This document shows, piece by piece, positions 19,769 through 27,812 of a stretch of 64,000 nucleotides of DNA. Every line of letters begins with the position of its first letter. Position 1 is the first letter of the stretch. Position numbers and translations under genes: made by a program. The notes beneath the pieces are model-generated. The model searched no databases. It worked only from the letters and a program-made list of their open reading frames with translations, and was not told the origin of the DNA. Source of the stretch: Humibacillus sp. DSM 29435 (GTDB taxonomy: Bacteria > Actinomycetota > Actinomycetes > Actinomycetales > Dermatophilaceae); the NCBI RefSeq assembly GCF_001758225.1, contig NZ_MAST01000003.1, positions 62,001 through 126,000 on the forward strand. The letters run 5' to 3'.

Positions 19769-19823
19769 GGGCCGAGTGCGGGCCGAGTTCGGGCCGAGTC
19801 CGATCCGAGTCCGATCCGGTTCG
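19769..19823. repeat. Five tandem 11-bp repeats between whiB2 and fbiA
   Basis: Five consecutive 11-base units read GGGCCGAGTGC, GGGCCGAGTTC, GGGCCGAGTCC, GATCCGAGTCC and GATCCGGTTCG. They lie in the 426-base divergent gap between whiB2 and fbiA, about 105 bases upstream of whiB2's -35 and 135 bases upstream of the fbiA ATG. The 11-base period places each unit on the same helix face. They could be a multi-site operator, but this is inference. Apart from these repeats and the whiB2 promoter I see no gene in 19532-19957. Confidence 0.75.
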
Positions 19824-19957
19824 CCGCAGGCTCTCGGCCGGCGCCGCACGGTTCCCGCTGGTGGGCGGGGGCGGCAGGCGGGCTTGGGTCGGCTGGGGCG
19901 GGCTGTCGGTCAACCCTGGTTGGCCGGGGCGGTTCGAGTGCTGAGAGGATCGTCCTC

Positions 19958-20953
19958 ATGCGCATCACCGCTCTCGCGGGTGGCGTGGGCGGCGCCCGGT
20001 TCCTCCGTGGCCTGCGCCGACACCTCGCCCAGCACCCAACACCGGGCTCCTCCGACGAGCCGGTGTCCCTGACCGTCATCGGCAACACCGGTGATGACAT
20101 CACCCTGTTCGGGCTGCGCGTCTGTCCCGACATCGACACCCTGCTCTACACCCTCGGCGGGGGTGTTCACGAGGAGCAGGGTTGGGGGCGGGCCGATGAG
20201 ACCCACTCCCTGTCCGACGAGCTCGCCGCGCTCGGCGCCGAACCCCAGTGGTTCACCCTGGGCGACAAGGACTTCGCCACCCACGTCTACCGGTCACAGC
20301 TGCTGGCCCAGGGTGTGCCGCTCAGCCAGGTGGTCGCTCGCCTGAGCGAACGGTGGGGGCTCGGGCAGCAGGGGGTCACCCTCCTGCCGATGACCGACAC
20401 CCCCGTCGAGACGCACGTGGTGATCGACGACGGCGGCGACCAGCGGGCGATCCACTTCCAGGAGTGGTGGGTTCGCCATCGGGCAGCCGTGCCCGCGAAG
20501 CGTTTCGTCGTGGCCGGGCTCGACCGGGCCACGGCCGGCCCCGGAGTGCTCGAGGCGATCCGCGAGGCTGATGTCGTGCTGCTCCCACCGAGCAACCCCG
20601 TCGTCTCGATCGGGATCATCCTCGGGGTGCCGGGTGTCCGCGACGCCTTGCGTGGCACCCGTGCCCCCGTCGTCGGGGTGTCTCCGCTCATCGATGGTCG
20701 CCCCGTGCGCGGTCACGCCGACGTGTGCCTCCAGGCCATCGGGGTGGCGGCCACGAGTGAGGCCGTCGCCGGGCTCTACGCCGACTTCCTCGACGCCTGG
20801 CTGGTCTCCCCCGATGACCCCATGCAGTCGCGTCCCGGGCTGCACGTCGAGCACCGGCCACTGCTCATGGGCTCGCTCGACGCGGCCGCCGACCTCGCCG
20901 GGGCCGCCCTGGCTCGCGCCACCCGCCTCGGGCCGGGGCGGACCACGGCGTGA
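19958..20953 (+). CDS. fbiA: 2-phospho-L-lactate (phosphoenolpyruvate) transferase FbiA/CofD
   Basis: A 331-residue CofD-family transferase that joins the phospho-lactate or phosphoenolpyruvate moiety to Fo, forming dehydro-F420-0 in coenzyme F420 synthesis. Signature segments are MRITALAGGVGGARFLRGL (nucleotide/Fo-binding start), VIGNTGDDITLFGLRVCPDIDTLLYTL and LLPPSNPVVSIGIILGVPG. The downstream fbiB overlaps by four bases (GTGA), so the two are a coupled operon. Divergent from whiB2, as in Mycobacterium. Confidence 0.95.
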   Translation: MRITALAGGVGGARFLRGLRRHLAQHPTPGSSDEPVSLTVIGNTGDDITLFGLRVCPDIDTLLYTLGGGVHEEQGWGRADETHSLSDELAALGAEPQWFTLGDKDFATHVYRSQLLAQGVPLSQVVARLSERWGLGQQGVTLLPMTDTPVETHVVIDDGGDQRAIHFQEWWVRHRAAVPAKRFVVAGLDRATAGPGVLEAIREADVVLLPPSNPVVSIGIILGVPGVRDALRGTRAPVVGVSPLIDGRPVRGHADVCLQAIGVAATSEAVAGLYADFLDAWLVSPDDPMQSRPGLHVEHRPLLMGSLDAAADLAGAALARATRLGPGRTTA

Positions 20954-22035
20954 GTGCGTTCCCCGCCGGTGAGCCTGCCGGCACGGTCACGATCACCCCG
21001 CTGGGCGGCATCCCCGAGGTTCACGAGGGCGATGACCTCACCACGCTGATCGGGCTCGGGCTGTCGGCGAGCGGGGTGCAGCTGAGAGACGGTGACGTCG
21101 TCGTCGTCTCGAGCAAGATCGCGAGCAAGGCGCTGGGCCTGGTCACCGACGACCCCGACAAGGATCGCGTCGTGGCGGGCGAGACCGAGTACGTCGTGGC
21201 CGAGCGGTCGCTGCCGGGGCGGGTCACCCGGGTGGTTCGCTCCAAGGCGGGGCCCATCATGGCGGCGGCCGGGGTCGACGGCTCCAACACCGGTGACCGG
21301 GGTGGCTGGCTGCTGCTGCCCCATGACCCTGACGGCGTGTGCGAGCGGTTGCACGACGGCCTCACGAACCGGTACCGGGTGCGGCTCGGGGTCGTGCTCA
21401 GCGACACCTCGGCGCGGCCGTGGCGGCTGGGCCACTCCGACTTCGCGCTCGGGGCCCACGGGCTGCACGTCGTCGACGACCTGAGGGGCGCCGTCGATGC
21501 CGATGGCCGTGAGCTCAGCGTGACGACGCGGGCGGTCGCCGACGAGATCGCCGCCGCTGCCGACCTGGCCAAGGGCAAGACCGGCGCGGTTCCCGTCGCG
21601 GTCGTGCGTGGCCTCGCCACGCTGCTCGTCGACGGCGACCCGCGAAGCCACCCACGGGGGCGCGACCTGGTGCGCACCGGTCCGCACGACTGGTTCGGCC
21701 ACGGACGCGTCGAGGCGGTCAGGGCGGCTCTGGGTGTCGTGCCCGGCAGCGAGGAGTCGGTGGCGGTCGGCATCCCCCCGAGTGAACCGGGCCAGGACCA
21801 GCTCGAGGCGGTCGGGCGGGCGGTTCGGCTGGCACTGCACGGACTGGACTCGGGCACGGCCGACATCGGACAGCTCTCGGTGACCCTGGGCGCCGAAACA
21901 CCCTTCGAGCTCGGGTGGCTGTCGGCTCGGCTCCACGTTGCACTGTGGAGCGAATGGCTCGAGGGGTCAGCCGGGTCACCGAGCGCCGACGGCGCCTCCC
22001 TGGTCGTGGCGATCGCCGCACGCTCGACCCCCTGA
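20950..22035 (+). CDS. fbiB: F420 gamma-glutamyl ligase FbiB, short form without nitroreductase domain
   Basis: A 361-residue protein. Residues ~15-245 are a CofE-type coenzyme F420-0:L-glutamate ligase (GGIPEVHEGDDL, VVVVSSKIASKALG, SNTGDRGGWLLLP, LGVVLSDTSARPWRLGHSDFALG). In mycobacterial FbiB (about 448 residues) a C-terminal FMN-binding nitroreductase domain reduces dehydro-F420. Here only ~110 residues follow, rich in Ala/Gly/Leu, with no recognisable FMN-binding motif. The GTG start overlaps the fbiA stop. The 3' end lies 15 bases from a 51-bp repeat array. Confidence 0.88.
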   Translation: MSAFPAGEPAGTVTITPLGGIPEVHEGDDLTTLIGLGLSASGVQLRDGDVVVVSSKIASKALGLVTDDPDKDRVVAGETEYVVAERSLPGRVTRVVRSKAGPIMAAAGVDGSNTGDRGGWLLLPHDPDGVCERLHDGLTNRYRVRLGVVLSDTSARPWRLGHSDFALGAHGLHVVDDLRGAVDADGRELSVTTRAVADEIAAAADLAKGKTGAVPVAVVRGLATLLVDGDPRSHPRGRDLVRTGPHDWFGHGRVEAVRAALGVVPGSEESVAVGIPPSEPGQDQLEAVGRAVRLALHGLDSGTADIGQLSVTLGAETPFELGWLSARLHVALWSEWLEGSAGSPSADGASLVVAIAARSTP

Positions 22036-22050
22036 CCGCGCCACACTTCT

Positions 22051-22188
22051 TGCGCGACGCGCGGCGCGACGCGCCAAAAGTGCTGGATTCACGACACCAC
22101 CTGCGCGACGCGCGGCGCGACGCGCCAAAAGTGCTGGATTCACAACACCACCTGCGCGACGCGCGGCGCGACGCGCAGCAGGGGTCGG
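22051..22188. repeat. 51-bp tandem repeat array A (2.7 copies)
   Basis: Units start at 22051, 22102 and 22153. Each unit opens with the 11-mer GCGCGACGCGC, one G, the same 11-mer again, then a ~14-base spacer (CAAAAGTGCTGGATTC in two copies) and CACGACACCACC. The third copy is partial and its spacer turns into CAGCAGGGGTCGG, resembling the array at 60910-61198. The array fills the space between the convergent fbiB and oxidoreductase genes. I see no coding or CRISPR character. Confidence 0.95.
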
Positions 22189-22198
22189 CGCTGGAGCG

Positions 22199-23167
22199 TC
22201 AGCTCATGGTGAAGACGACTTTGCCGAAGACCTCGCCCTCGATCATCTTCGCGAAGCCGTCACGTGCGTCGGCGAGCGGCATGACCGAGTCGATCACGGG
22301 CTCGATCTTCGCCTGCACCAGGAACTTGGTCAGTCGCGAGAGCTCGTCGCGCGTACCCATCGTCGAGCCGATCACCCGAAGCGGCTTGAAGAAGATCTTC
22401 GTCAGCTCAGCCTTCGGGCCGTCGCCTGAGGTGGAGCCCGAGATGACGAGAGTGCCGCCGGGCCGCAGCGAGTTCACCGAGTGCGACCAGGTGGCCGCTC
22501 CGACCGTCTCCATGACGGCATCGACGCGTTCGGGCAGCCGTTCGCCCGATGCGAACGCCCGGTCGGCCCCGATCTGCACGGCCAGCGCCCCCCGCGCCTC
22601 GTCGCGCGAGGTGACCCACATCCGGTAGCCGGCCGCCGAGCCCAGCTGCACCAGCGCGGTGGCCACCCCTCCCCCTGCGCCCTGCACGAGCACCGTGTCG
22701 CCGGGCTGCGCACCCGAGTTCGTGAACAGCATCCGGTAGGCCGTGAGCCACGAGGTCGACAGGCACGCTGCGCTCTCCCACGACAGACCGGCAGGCTTCG
22801 CCACGAGGTTGTGGCTGGGCACGGCAACCTTCTCGGCGAGGGTGCCGTCATGCACCTCCGACAGCAGCGACCGGCGGGGGTCGAAGGTCTCGTCACCCCG
22901 CCAGCCATCGGAGGCGACGACGGCGTGCACGATGACCTCGTTGCCGTCGGCGTCGACCCCGGCGCCGTCGCAGCCGAGAATCATCGGCAGCCGGTCGGCC
23001 GGCAGCCCGGCGCCACGCAGCGACCAGACGTCGTGGTGGTTGAGCGCGGCCGCCCGGAGGCTGACGACGGTCCAGCCGTCGCGGGGCTGCGGGTCGGGGC
23101 GGTCGCCGACGACGAGACCCGATAGGGGGTCGGTGGGCGACTGGGTGGCGGCGTAGGCAGCGAGCAT
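22199..23167 (-). CDS. Zinc-binding-type medium-chain dehydrogenase / quinone oxidoreductase
   Basis: A 322-residue MDR-superfamily protein. The GroES-like half has LRAAALNHHDVWSLRGAG and LGCDGAGVDADGNEV. The Rossmann half has VLVQGAGGGVATALVQLGSAAGYRMWVTSR, the A-x-G-x-G-G-x-A pattern for NADP(H). The Cys/His/Glu cluster of structural-zinc alcohol dehydrogenases is not complete, so a quinone-reductase-like or crotonyl-CoA-reductase-like oxidoreductase is likelier than an alcohol dehydrogenase. Substrate is unknown. It ends beside repeat array A and is followed by the malic enzyme start region upstream. Confidence 0.8.
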   Translation of the reverse strand: MLAAYAATQSPTDPLSGLVVGDRPDPQPRDGWTVVSLRAAALNHHDVWSLRGAGLPADRLPMILGCDGAGVDADGNEVIVHAVVASDGWRGDETFDPRRSLLSEVHDGTLAEKVAVPSHNLVAKPAGLSWESAACLSTSWLTAYRMLFTNSGAQPGDTVLVQGAGGGVATALVQLGSAAGYRMWVTSRDEARGALAVQIGADRAFASGERLPERVDAVMETVGAATWSHSVNSLRPGGTLVISGSTSGDGPKAELTKIFFKPLRVIGSTMGTRDELSRLTKFLVQAKIEPVIDSVMPLADARDGFAKMIEGEVFGKVVFTMS

Positions 23168-23176
23168 CCGCTCAGC

Positions 23177-24391
23177 CTATGCCGACCGTCCTGGGTCCTG
23201 GGCCTCCCCGAGCGCTCGGGCCTGCCCCGCGACACCGACGCGGGCCGCCACCGCCATCGCCACGGCCGGTGCGACGCGACGGTCGAAGACGCTCGGAACG
23301 ATGTGGGATGCCGTAGGCGCCTCCACGAGGGAGGCGATGGCTTCTGCGGCTGCGAGCTTCATCGACTCGGTGATCGACCGGGCCCCCGAGTCCAGGGCGC
23401 CGCGGAAGATCCCCGGGAACGCCAGCACGTTGTTGATCTGGTTCGGGAAGTCTGACCTCCCCGTGGCGACCACCTCGGCGAAGCGCGCCGCAACACTGGG
23501 GTGCACCTCGGGGTCGGGGTTGGCCAGCGCGAAGATGATGGCCCGTGGCGCCATCGCCAGCAGGTCGCGTTCGGCGATGGTGCCGCCGGACACCCCGATC
23601 AGCACGTCGGCGCCCCGCAGCGCGGCACCGATACCGCCGGTCACCCGCCGCGGGTTCGTGATCTGCGCGATCTCCCGCTTGTGGGGGGCCAGACCTGCGC
23701 GCGACCCTTCGATGACGCCGGTGGAGTCGACCACGATGACCTCGCCTATCCCCGCGGTCAGGAGGATCTTGGCCACGGCCACTCCGGCGGCGCCCGCCCC
23801 CGAGACGACCACCGTGAGGTCGTTCAGCCGCTTCTCGACCACAAGGGCTGCGTTGCGTAGCGCCGCGAGTGCCACGATCGCGGTTCCGTGCTGGTCGTCG
23901 TGGAACACCGGGATGTCGAGGAGCTCTTTGAGGCGTCGCTCGATCTCGAAGCACCGCGGGGCAGAGATGTCCTCGAGGTTGATGCCGCCGTAGGTCGGCG
24001 CGATACGCGCCACCGCTTCGACGATCTGTTCCACCGTGCCGGTCTGCATGCACACCGGCACGGCGTCGACATCGGCGAAGTGCTTGAACAGCACGGCCTT
24101 TCCCTCCATCACGGGCAGCGCGGCGAGCGGCCCGATGGCACCGAGCCCGAGCACCGCGGTGCCGTCACTGACCACGGCGACCGTGTTCTGACGGGTCGTG
24201 TAGCGGTCGGCCAGCGACGGGTCGGACGCGATGGCGAGACACACCTGCGCGACACCGGGGGTGTAGAGCAGCGACAGGTCGGCGGCGTCGCGTAGCGGTG
24301 CGCTCGCCTGCACGGTCAGCTTGCCGCCTTCGTGGGCCCGGAACACCGGGTCGGCAGGGTTGAAGCCACGACGGACAGGTAGGGCACTCAT
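23177..24391 (-). CDS. NAD(P)-dependent malic enzyme
   Basis: A 404-residue malic enzyme, catalysing oxidative decarboxylation of malate to pyruvate. Visible signatures are LSLLYTPGVAQVCLAI (catalytic Tyr region), VSDGTAVLGLGAIGPLAALPVMEGKAVLFKHF, NLEDISAPRCFEIE (metal-binding Glu/Asp), FHDDQHGTAIVALAAL, and the NAD-binding VVVSGAGAAGVAVAKILLTAGIGEV. The length matches the short bacterial form without a phosphotransacetylase domain. It has its own 178-base upstream gap and is probably transcribed with the downstream oxidoreductase, nine bases away. Confidence 0.95.
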   Translation of the reverse strand: MSALPVRRGFNPADPVFRAHEGGKLTVQASAPLRDAADLSLLYTPGVAQVCLAIASDPSLADRYTTRQNTVAVVSDGTAVLGLGAIGPLAALPVMEGKAVLFKHFADVDAVPVCMQTGTVEQIVEAVARIAPTYGGINLEDISAPRCFEIERRLKELLDIPVFHDDQHGTAIVALAALRNAALVVEKRLNDLTVVVSGAGAAGVAVAKILLTAGIGEVIVVDSTGVIEGSRAGLAPHKREIAQITNPRRVTGGIGAALRGADVLIGVSGGTIAERDLLAMAPRAIIFALANPDPEVHPSVAARFAEVVATGRSDFPNQINNVLAFPGIFRGALDSGARSITESMKLAAAEAIASLVEAPTASHIVPSVFDRRVAPAVAMAVAARVGVAGQARALGEAQDPGRSA

Positions 24392-24569
24392 GAGAACACC
24401 TCGTTCACGACGGGAGAAAAGGGGGCCAAGGCCTGCACCGGGGTGGTCAGTGCTGGTTGCTGGCCTGGTCTGGCCGTCCGAGCTGGAACATCTCGCGTGG
24501 CGGGAGGTGGCCCGCGCCGCCAGTGTGACAGCGGATGCCGTCTCACCGGTGACGCGTGTGAGCGGCGTC

Positions 24570-25865
24570 TCAGCCGACCGGTCGAGTCTCGGCCAACGCC
24601 CGTTGCAGCGCGTCGACGACCCGCGGGTCGTACTCGTAGCCCAGGCCGAGATAGATGCGCTCGAGCGCCTGCTCGCGCGCCCGTCGACTGCGCGCCCCTG
24701 CGGTGAGATCCTCGTAGGCGTTGACGACCTTGACGATGCGGCTCGTCAGCGGGATCTGCTCGCCGAGCTCGCGCACCTGACGGTACGGGGTGGTCTGGTG
24801 TTCCAAGATGGTGGCCACATCATCGAGCACCCCGGTCTCGCGAACGATCGCAACGGTGTCGGCCTCGATGCGCCGCTGGTCGGCCGGAGCGGCGAGCACG
24901 GTCGCTCCCCCGGGGATGGGGTCGACGAGCGCCACCTGGCCGATGTCGTGCAGCAGGGCCGCGTACTCGAGGTCGAGCAGGGCACGCTCGGAGAGGCCGA
25001 GCTCGCGACCCACCGACACCGACAACGCCGCCACGCGCTCCGAGTGGCCCGAAGGGGTGTAGCCGGCAACATCCGTCAGGCGTGAGAGCGTTCGGATGCT
25101 CTGCAGGTAGGTCGCACGGATCGCGAGATATCGGCGGAAAGCGAACTGCGTCAGCACCAGAGGCGCGAGGAAGAACGGTAGCGAGGCTATCCCGAGTGGC
25201 TCGGAGGCGAGTGCGATCAGCACACCGGTGACGGCGACCGCCGTCGAGAGCGCCGCCGACGAGCGCACCTCGTCGACCACGAGCCGACGCAGGTTGTGCA
25301 TGGCCGGAGCCGTGTGCACGGTCGCCGTGAACAGCAGGTCGGCCAGCAGGGCCACGACGGCGATGCCGAGCAGCAGCACGGCGAGCTGCCACGGAGGCAG
25401 GCCGTCATCGGGGGCCGGCGACTGCCCCTCCTGTCGGAGGTACAGCGTGCGGTAGAGCAGCGCGGCCACGACGACAGCCACGAACCGTCCGGTCGACTCA
25501 ACGGCGCTCGCGGGGCGCCCGCTCGCCCGGCGCAGCGCCAGCCCGATGGCCATCGCCGTGCCCGAGACGGCGATGATGACCAGGGCGCCGTAGGGCAGTC
25601 GCTGCGTCTCGGGCAGGTCGACGACGAAGCACAGACCGAAGGCCGCAGCCATCGAGATGGGGGCTGAGCCGCGCAGTCCCGGAGCCGACAGCGCGAAGAC
25701 CTCACCGAGCACGATGACGACGGCGAAGGCCGCCAACACCCCGAGGACCGCCCAGCTCGACCACACCGCCGGGCCGGTCGCACTCACGGCGGCCACGTCG
25801 GCCGCGACCAGGCTGGCACCGCCCAGCACCATGGTGGGCCCCTGCCCACCCCGCTGCGTCGCCAT
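24570..25865 (-). CDS. Membrane HD-domain phosphohydrolase-like protein (HD half intact)
   Basis: A 431-residue protein. The N-terminal ~250 residues contain around seven hydrophobic segments (VLGVLAAFAVVIVLGEVFAL, AVLLLGIAVVALLADLLFTAT). The C-terminal ~170 residues are HD-GYP-like: GHSERVAALSVSVGRELGL, YAALLHDIGQVALVDP with the HD pair, then LEHQTTPYR in place of the HHExxDGxGYP loop, and VVNAYEDLTAG. It could be a degenerate cyclic-di-GMP phosphodiesterase or a sensor. Its ATG overlaps the stop of the preceding membrane HD protein, so the two are co-translated. Confidence 0.82.
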   Translation of the reverse strand: MATQRGGQGPTMVLGGASLVAADVAAVSATGPAVWSSWAVLGVLAAFAVVIVLGEVFALSAPGLRGSAPISMAAAFGLCFVVDLPETQRLPYGALVIIAVSGTAMAIGLALRRASGRPASAVESTGRFVAVVVAALLYRTLYLRQEGQSPAPDDGLPPWQLAVLLLGIAVVALLADLLFTATVHTAPAMHNLRRLVVDEVRSSAALSTAVAVTGVLIALASEPLGIASLPFFLAPLVLTQFAFRRYLAIRATYLQSIRTLSRLTDVAGYTPSGHSERVAALSVSVGRELGLSERALLDLEYAALLHDIGQVALVDPIPGGATVLAAPADQRRIEADTVAIVRETGVLDDVATILEHQTTPYRQVRELGEQIPLTSRIVKVVNAYEDLTAGARSRRAREQALERIYLGLGYEYDPRVVDALQRALAETRPVG

Positions 25866-27205
25866 CAGTCGGCGACCGTGGCCAGGGCGACCCAGCCATG
25901 GCGGTCGAGCACCACCCGGGCCGCATCGAGCACGGCGGGGTCGTAGCGGCCGACCTCCTCGCGGAGCAGCTGGAAGGCCTCGACCGAACCGAGGGTGGCG
26001 TGACCGCCGCGTTCCTCGGTCAGCTCGACGAACCGGCCGGCCACGGCCACGACCCGAGCGGCCACCGGAATGTCGGGGCCGGCCAGCCCGTCGGGTCTTC
26101 CGCTGCCGTCGTAGTGCTCGTTCTGGTGCTGGATGCCGGAACGGGCGTCCTCGAGGAAGTCGATGCCCTCGATCATCCGGGCCCCGATAGCGCAGTGCTG
26201 GTCGAGCACGTGCCGCTCGCTGTCAGTGAGCGACTCGGCAGGACGGCGCAACAGCCGCGTCGGTACGCCGAGGCGGCCGACCTCGTGCAGGATCGCGGCG
26301 TAGCGCACGGTGCCGATCTGCGACGGCGCCAGCGCGAGCTCCTCGGCGATCCACTCGGCGATCCGGGCCGAGCTGCGGCTGCGGGCAGCGGCCCCAGGGT
26401 CCTTGCGCGCCAAGGCGGTCACGAGGGTCTCGATCGTGCGCTCGTGAGAACGTAGCTCTTCGCCGTACTGGATGAACGCCCACCGGGCGGCGAGCAGGGG
26501 CACGATCACCAGCAGCGCGCTGAACGCGCTCAGCTTGGCGGGGAACCAGAGGATGACGAACAGGAAGCCGATCACGCCGTAGCCGATGTAGGCCACGCCC
26601 GACGTCGTCAGGATCCGCCTTACGAGCCCCCCGAACGGTGCCCCGCCGTAGAAGTGCATCACGCCCGAGAGGAGCACCGCGTTGACCAGGCACTGCACGA
26701 CGTCGGCCACCATGATGGGAATCCCCACCTGCACGACCAAGCCGGCGGGGCCAACCAGAACGGGGATTTTCGCCAACCCGCCTGCGTACACGTAAGCCCA
26801 GGCGCCAGCGGCCCCGATGATCGAGGTCATAGAGATGTTGAAGACCCAGCGAGACCAAGGAATTCGTTTTCGGACAACCGATACCGAGACCAACCCGACC
26901 ACCCACGCGCCGCCCGGCCCGAGAATCGACGCCGACGCCAGCAGGATGATGCTCAGGAACGAGAACTCGACCCGTGACCCGACGTTAGGCTCTCTGAGGT
27001 TGAAGCTGAGGATCCCCAAGGCGCAGAGGATGAGCAGGGACCCCAGTTCGGGCGGCCGGCCGCGAGTGAACGAGAAGCCCCCGAGAACCGCGGAAAAGAG
27101 CACCACCAGCGCGATGTAAGCCATACCAGCACGCGGAATGGAGATGGCCTTCTGGGTGCCCTCCTCATCGGCCGGCAGGGCCGCCAACACCGCTGGTTCA
27201 GACAC
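25865..27205 (-). CDS. Membrane HD-GYP-like protein (GYP-loop half retained)
   Basis: A 446-residue protein with about eight hydrophobic segments in the first ~260 residues (AYIALVVLFSAVLGGFSF, IGYGVIGFLFVILWFPAKL, AFSALLVIVPLLAARWAFI), then an HD-GYP-like domain: YAAILHEVGRLGVPTRLL (HD changed to HE), QHCAIGARMIEGIDFL, and QHQNEHYDGSGRPDGLAG (GYP changed to GRP). The final Asp motif is weak (AVAGRFVELTE). The start is GTG 27205. A 31-codon peptide gene lies 80 bases upstream in the same direction, suggesting a three-gene operon. Confidence 0.82.
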   Translation of the reverse strand: MSEPAVLAALPADEEGTQKAISIPRAGMAYIALVVLFSAVLGGFSFTRGRPPELGSLLILCALGILSFNLREPNVGSRVEFSFLSIILLASASILGPGGAWVVGLVSVSVVRKRIPWSRWVFNISMTSIIGAAGAWAYVYAGGLAKIPVLVGPAGLVVQVGIPIMVADVVQCLVNAVLLSGVMHFYGGAPFGGLVRRILTTSGVAYIGYGVIGFLFVILWFPAKLSAFSALLVIVPLLAARWAFIQYGEELRSHERTIETLVTALARKDPGAAARSRSSARIAEWIAEELALAPSQIGTVRYAAILHEVGRLGVPTRLLRRPAESLTDSERHVLDQHCAIGARMIEGIDFLEDARSGIQHQNEHYDGSGRPDGLAGPDIPVAARVVAVAGRFVELTEERGGHATLGSVEAFQLLREEVGRYDPAVLDAARVVLDRHGWVALATVAD

Positions 27206-27285
27206 TGTCGCTCACCAGGCGAGAATGCGTCCCGGATAGGGGTGAAAGCAAGAGTGACGCCCTGCCAACGTCAGGTGGACGAAGC

Positions 27286-27381
27286 TCAGCCGCCCCAGGT
27301 CCAGGTGTTGGCGATCACGGTGAGTACCTGAACGACCGCGTGCGGGGTCATCGCGAGGGACGAGAGGATGGCTGAGAACAT
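27286..27381 (-). CDS. 31-residue hydrophobic micropeptide upstream of HD proteins
   Basis: ATG 27381 to TGA 27286 encodes 31 residues, beginning MFSAILSSLA and ending TVIANTWTWGG. It has a good ribosome site (AAGGAG, seven bases upstream) and a near-consensus promoter about 75 bases upstream. The peptide is a hydrophobic or amphipathic helix with an aromatic Trp-Thr-Trp-Gly-Gly tail, no Cys and one His. I do not recognise a family. Its position before two membrane sensor-like HD proteins suggests a signal peptide or small membrane partner; this is inference. Confidence 0.6.
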   Translation of the reverse strand: MFSAILSSLAMTPHAVVQVLTVIANTWTWGG

Positions 27382-27455
27382 TGGGGACTCCTTCGAACGG
27401 CATGCAAGGGGACATACTTCGCTAAACGCCCATAACGAACATGGGGGGGAGGGTA

Positions 27456-27483
27456 ACCATAACCTTCCTGCCCGACGTGTCAA
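27456..27483 (-). promoter_or_regulatory. Near-consensus promoter for the micropeptide/HD operon
   Basis: On the minus strand a perfect TTGACA (27478-27483) and TATGGT (27456-27461) are separated by 16 bases. A consensus -35 is striking in this GC-rich sequence. It points towards the micropeptide start at 27381. Confidence 0.6.
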
Positions 27484-27652
27484 ACCTCGGGGAATCTTGA
27501 AGAGCAGTCATCCCCAAATCGGCGTCGCGCGGGCGAAACGTCGACCGGGCGACTGACCGTTTGGGACCGCCATACCGATTGTGACACACTGGCGTCTCGT
27601 GCCTTGCCGTCGAAGTGTCGGTCAAGGCCTTTTCCCGACGAAAGAGCCGACC

Positions 27653-27727
27653 ATGAGCAAGCGCGCCCGCAAGCGTCGCTCCCGCAAGGGCAAGGCCGCC
27701 AACCACGGCCACAAGCCCAACGCCTGA
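27653..27727 (+). CDS. Ribosomal protein bL37
   Basis: A 24-residue very basic peptide starting MSKRARKRRSRKGK and ending NHGHKPNA. It matches the tiny actinobacterial large-subunit protein bL37 described in mycobacterial ribosomes, with the typical Lys/Arg-rich body and terminal KPN-like end. The start has AAAGAG about eight bases upstream. It is a solitary gene followed immediately by a strong hairpin. Confidence 0.85.
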   Translation: MSKRARKRRSRKGKAANHGHKPNA

Positions 27728-27739
27728 GCCGCAGACGCG

Positions 27740-27775
27740 ATGAGGCCCGCCCCTCCAACGGGGGGCGGGCCTCAT
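27740..27775. terminator. Bidirectional terminator between bL37 and rsrA
   Basis: A perfect 14-base stem, ATGAGGCCCGCCCC paired with GGGGCGGGCCTCAT, with an eight-base loop. It sits 12 bases after the bL37 stop and 38 bases after the rsrA stop of the convergent operon, so it can serve both. Confidence 0.85.
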
Positions 27776-27812
27776 GACGTTCGTGGGCGGCGGCGTGCTG
27801 GGGAGCGGCGCC

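Noticed and set aside
22051-22188. Coding sequence through the 51-bp repeats (51 = 17 codons keeps frames open)
   Set aside because: Open frames on several strands follow from the GC-rich repeat and period; no start signal or family support.
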